NCBI GenBank assembly: GCA_024743115.1
Contig: JANSXC010000042.1
Span: forward strand, 1 to 35,589
Source: a bacterium
GTDB taxonomy: Bacteria > Planctomycetota > UBA1135 > UBA2386
Direction of reading: 5' to 3'
Length of the DNA stretch: 35,589 bases
In this document: positions 32,632 through 35,589 of the stretch, in pieces
Layout: every line of letters begins with the position of its first letter
How positions within the stretch are numbered: position 1 is the stretch's first letter
Notes under the pieces: model-generated
What the model saw: only the letters and a program-made list of their open reading frames with translations
Told to the model about the DNA's origin: nothing
Database searches by the model: none
Made by a program: the position numbers and the translations under genes

Positions 32632-33374
32632 TGACGGACGTCATCCGCACCGAGGCGCTCACGCGTTCGTTCGAGATGGGCTCGACCACCGTGCAGGCGT
32701 TGCGCGGCGTCGACCTGGTGATCGGGCGAAACGAGTACGTGGCGATCATGGGGCCGTCGGGTTCGGGCAAGTCGACGCTCATGAACCTGATCGGCTGCCT
32801 CGATACGCCGACCAGCGGCGAGTACTGGCTCAACGGCAACCCCGTAGCGCAGCTCGGCGAGGACGAGTTGGCGCGCATCCGTAACCGCGAGATCGGGTTC
32901 GTGTTCCAGACGTTCAACCTGCTCGCGCGCGCGACGGCGTTGCGCAACGTGGAGTTGCCGCTGATCTACGGCGGAATCACGCCCGCGGAGCGCCGCGAGC
33001 TCGCCGCCGACGCGCTGCGTCAGGTCGACCTCGAAGATCGCATGGACCACCGGCCGAACCAGCTGTCCGGTGGCCAGCGCCAGCGCGTGAGCATCGCGCG
33101 CGCACTAGTCACGAAGCCGGCGCTCGTGCTCGCGGACGAACCGACGGGCAACCTCGACTCGAAGACGTCGATGGAGATCATGGGGCTGTTCGATCGGCTG
33201 CACCGGCAGGGCAACACGCTGGTCGTGGTCACGCACGAGCGCGACATCGCCGAGCACGCGCAGCGCATCGTCACGATCAAGGACGGGCGGATCGAGAGCG
33301 ACGAGGTGCTGCGGTCGGCGCCGGCATCGGAATCCGTCGCCGAGTCCGCGCCGCGGGCGCTGGAGGCCGAGTGA
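32631..33374 (+). CDS. ABC transporter ATP-binding protein (MacB/LolD-type)
   Basis: This 247-residue ATPase powers the exporter. Walker A GPSGSGKST (41-49), Q-loop 'FVFQTFNLL' (about 90-98), signature LSGGQRQR (145-152), Walker B LVLADE (165-170), D-loop 'NLDS' and switch His202 in VVTHE are all present. 'FQTFNLLARATALRNVELPL' is typical of the MacB/LolD/FtsE group. The start ATG 32631 shares one base with the upstream stop; the end overlaps the permease start by 4 bp (GTGA). Unlike MacB, the ATPase is separate from the permease. A 20-residue Ala/Ser/Glu tail follows the core. Confidence 0.94.
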   Translation: MTDVIRTEALTRSFEMGSTTVQALRGVDLVIGRNEYVAIMGPSGSGKSTLMNLIGCLDTPTSGEYWLNGNPVAQLGEDELARIRNREIGFVFQTFNLLARATALRNVELPLIYGGITPAERRELAADALRQVDLEDRMDHRPNQLSGGQRQRVSIARALVTKPALVLADEPTGNLDSKTSMEIMGLFDRLHRQGNTLVVVTHERDIAEHAQRIVTIKDGRIESDEVLRSAPASESVAESAPRALEAE

Positions 33375-34591
33375 ACCTCGGCGAGTCGACCCGACTGGCG
33401 CTCGAGTCGATCTGGGCCAATCGGCTGCGGTCGTTCCTGACGTTGCTCGGCGTCATCATCGGTATCGCCGCGATCATCGCGACGGCCGCCGTGATCAACG
33501 GCCTCAACCGCTACGTCGCCGAGAAGCTCAGCAACCTCGGCAGCGGCGTCTTCACGGTGCAGCGTTTCGGGATCATCACGAACCGCCAGCAGTTCATCGA
33601 CGCCATCCGCAAGAACCGCCGGCTCGAGCCGGCGGACGGTCGTGCGATCCGTGAGCGGTGCCCGCTCGCCGAGGAGGTGGCCTGGGAAGCGCATGCGACC
33701 CGCGATCTGGTTCGACGTGGCGCCGAGGTCCGCGATGTCGACATCGGCGGCGTGACGTCCGGCATCCTCGAGATCGAACCCTACGACGTCGAGGCCGGCC
33801 GCGTCTTCACGCCGAGTGACGACGAGCACGGTGTACCGGTTGCATTCCTCGGCTACGACGTCGTGGATCGGTTGTTTCCCGCGGTCGATCCGATCGGTAA
33901 GGAGCTGCGTATCGACGGCCTCGACTTCAAGGTCATCGGCTATGCGCAGAAGAAGGGTTCGTTCCTCGGCTTCTCGCAGGACAATTTCGTCAAGATCCCG
34001 TTCAGCCTGCACCGCAAGCTGTTCGGCAGTCGGCAGTCCGTCAACATCAGCGTCAAGGCGTCGACGGAGGACTCGATGACCGAGGCGATGGACGAAGTGC
34101 GCGCTGTGCTGCGTGCGCGCCACCACCTGCGGCCCGCCGACCCCGACGACTTCGGTATGGTCACAGCCGAGGGGATCAACGATCTGTGGCGCAACATGTC
34201 ACAGACGATCTTCGCCGTAGCCCTCTTCGTGGTCGGAATTTCGCTGGTCGTCGGCGGCATCGTGATCATGAACATCATGCTGGTGTCCGTGATCGAGCGG
34301 ACGCGCGAGATCGGCGTGCGCAAGGCCGTCGGTGCGCGTCAGCGTGACATCGTCGAGCAGTTCCTCATCGAGGCTGTGCTGCTGTCATGCATCGGTGGCG
34401 CGATCGGTATCGGTCTGGCCTGGGGCCTGTCGGCGTTGCTCGCGAGTCAGACCCCGCTGCCGGCCGAGTTCCCGATCTGGGCGCCACCCGTGGCCTTCGT
34501 GGTCTGCACGGCGATCGGGGTGTTCTTCGGGATCAGTCCGGCGCGGCGGGCGGCGCGGCTGGATCCGATCGAAGCCCTGCGTTCCGACTAG
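33371..34591 (+). CDS. ABC transporter permease 1 (MacB/FtsX family)
   Basis: This 406-residue permease starts at GTG 33371. It has a first helix preceded by 'ANRLRSFLTLLGVIIGIAAI' (the MacB_PCD start), then a periplasmic core of about 230 residues, and three C-terminal helices (FtsX domain). 'ISLVVGGIVIMNIMLVSVIERTREIGVRKAVGA' is the diagnostic loop that couples to the ATPase. 'ARRAARLDPIEALRSD' is the classic C-terminal end. It would pair with permease 2 as a heterodimer or form a homodimer. Confidence 0.93.
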   Translation: MNLGESTRLALESIWANRLRSFLTLLGVIIGIAAIIATAAVINGLNRYVAEKLSNLGSGVFTVQRFGIITNRQQFIDAIRKNRRLEPADGRAIRERCPLAEEVAWEAHATRDLVRRGAEVRDVDIGGVTSGILEIEPYDVEAGRVFTPSDDEHGVPVAFLGYDVVDRLFPAVDPIGKELRIDGLDFKVIGYAQKKGSFLGFSQDNFVKIPFSLHRKLFGSRQSVNISVKASTEDSMTEAMDEVRAVLRARHHLRPADPDDFGMVTAEGINDLWRNMSQTIFAVALFVVGISLVVGGIVIMNIMLVSVIERTREIGVRKAVGARQRDIVEQFLIEAVLLSCIGGAIGIGLAWGLSALLASQTPLPAEFPIWAPPVAFVVCTAIGVFFGISPARRAARLDPIEALRSD

Positions 34592-34606
34592 CGTTCTCCA
34601 AGCACG

Positions 34607-35589
34607 ATGCGTCGCACGATCTTCTCCATCATCGAGAACACCAAGCTCGCGTTCGAAACGCTGCGCGGCAATCGCGTGCGTTCGTGCCTCACGGTGCTCG
34701 GTATCTTCATCGGGGTGCTGCTCGTCGTGACCGTGGCGTCGGTGCTCAACGGCTTCCGTCAGTCGGTCGTCGATCAGGTCGAGGAGTTCGGCACCGACAA
34801 CATCTACATCTACCGGATGCCGTTCGTGAACATCGGGCGGATGCCGCGCGAGATGCGGCTGCGGCGCGAGCTGAAGCTCGCGGACGCGTGGGCGATTCGC
34901 GACCTGTGCCCGTCGGTGGCGCTCGTCTCGCCGGGGGTCAGCGCGCCGACGTTCCTGAAGCGCGCGGTCTACCGCGACGAGGAGGTCGACGGTCCGCGCG
35001 TGCGGGGCGTGTTCCCCAACAACGCCGAGGCTGCCAACCGGGTGATCGTGGAGGGGCGGTTCTTCTCGGCGAAGGAGAACGAGCACCGCATGCCGGTGGT
35101 CGTCCTCGGCCACTCGTCCGCCGAGGCGCTGTTCCCGAACGGCGGTGCGGTTGGCAAGGAGATCCTGATTGGCGGTAACCGCTTCACGGTGATCGGGGTC
35201 TGCCAGAAGCGCCGCGAGGGTCCGTTCGGCGGGCAGAACGAGGATGACACCCTCTTCATGCTGCCGTACTACACGCTGTTGCGGTACTACCCGGGGCGGG
35301 ACGACCACTTCATCGCGGTGCGTAGCAAGCCCGGGCAGATCGAGTCGGCCAAGGACGAGATCTCCGAGGTGCTGCGTCGTCGCCGCCGCGTGCGTTGGGA
35401 CGAGGACGACGACTTCGAGGTCGGCACTGCGGACTCGCTCATCGCGTCGTTCGATTCGATCGTGTTCGCGACGCTCGCCGTGATGTTCATGCTCTCGACC
35501 GTCGGCTTCATGGTCGGTGGCGTCGGCGTGATGAACATCATGCTCGTGTCCGTGAAGGAGCGGACGCGCGAGATCGGCGTGCGCAAGGC
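34607..35589 (+). CDS. ABC transporter permease 2 (MacB/FtsX family), truncated by window edge
   Basis: ATG 34607 lies 15 bases after permease 1, and the frame is open to the end of the window (327 residues seen). The N-terminus has 'RGNRVRSCLTVLGIFIGVLLVVTVASVLNGF', then a periplasmic core with 'RVIVEGRFFSAKENEHRMPVVVLG' and 'VGKEILIGGNRFTVIGV', as in the MacB_PCD domain. Near the edge 'GVMNIMLVSVKERTREIGVRKA' starts the FtsX domain; the last two helices are missing. It resembles permease 1 in domain order but differs in sequence, so it is a diverged duplicate. The missing end is only due to the window. Confidence 0.92.
   Translation, partial: MRRTIFSIIENTKLAFETLRGNRVRSCLTVLGIFIGVLLVVTVASVLNGFRQSVVDQVEEFGTDNIYIYRMPFVNIGRMPREMRLRRELKLADAWAIRDLCPSVALVSPGVSAPTFLKRAVYRDEEVDGPRVRGVFPNNAEAANRVIVEGRFFSAKENEHRMPVVVLGHSSAEALFPNGGAVGKEILIGGNRFTVIGVCQKRREGPFGGQNEDDTLFMLPYYTLLRYYPGRDDHFIAVRSKPGQIESAKDEISEVLRRRRRVRWDEDDDFEVGTADSLIASFDSIVFATLAVMFMLSTVGFMVGGVGVMNIMLVSVKERTREIGVRK

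Noticed and set aside
1..35589. tRNA, rRNA, CRISPR or mobile element
   Set aside because: No cloverleaf with CCA-type ends, no rRNA-like conserved segments, no spaced direct repeats, and no transposase or integrase motifs were seen by eye.

Overview
This is a high-GC bacterial chromosomal window with 26 protein genes, densely packed on both strands. No rRNA, tRNA, CRISPR array, integrase or transposase was seen. Many neighbouring genes are coupled by 4-bp ATGA/GTGA overlaps, GTG and TTG starts are common, and Shine-Dalgarno sequences are weak or missing. The affiliation is inferred, not proven: an ECF sigma factor fused to a membrane anchor and carboxypeptidase-regulatory-like domains, a secreted DUF4397 protein with a C-terminal module I associate with planctomycete exported proteins, and a serine/threonine kinase with a membrane-anchored tail all suggest Planctomycetota or a similar Gram-negative lineage. 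RND/TolC systems and many lipoproteins show that there is an outer membrane.

Layout. 1-1202: the 3' part of a Ser/Thr kinase gene with an in-frame stop inside the kinase domain. 1254-8133 (minus): a heavy-metal-type RND efflux operon, in transcription order a Cys/His-rich small protein, a TolC-like protein, a membrane fusion protein with a His-rich tail, a CusA/CzcA-like pump, and a small lipoprotein. 8224-10147 (plus): a coupled trio of lipoprotein, solo B3/4 tRNA-editing-type domain and lipoprotein. 10199-15065 (minus): two lipoprotein-type envelope genes (one an alpha/beta hydrolase), a parvulin-type PPIase, and an RdgC-like protein whose C-terminal part seems to be a separate coupled gene. 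15285-19066: two convergent GT-C-type membrane glycosyltransferases whose stop codons share CTAG; one carries C-terminal EF-hands.

19148-24145 (minus): a fatty-acid degradation operon with a PaaK-like acyl-CoA ligase, a thiolase and a FadB/FadJ-type multifunctional enzyme. Divergent from it (24303-25526) is a patatin-like lipase fused to a ferredoxin domain. Its second cluster motif has Asp in place of one Cys (CxxDxxCxxxCP). This fusion is the most unusual gene in the window, and its position suggests lipid hydrolysis next to acyl activation and beta-oxidation.

25722-27347 encodes a secreted DUF4397 protein, ending in a strong intrinsic terminator. 27511-30852 encodes the sigma factor fusion. 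31162-35589 encodes a MacAB-type exporter made of a fusion protein, a stand-alone ATPase and two tandem permeases; the last is cut by the window edge.
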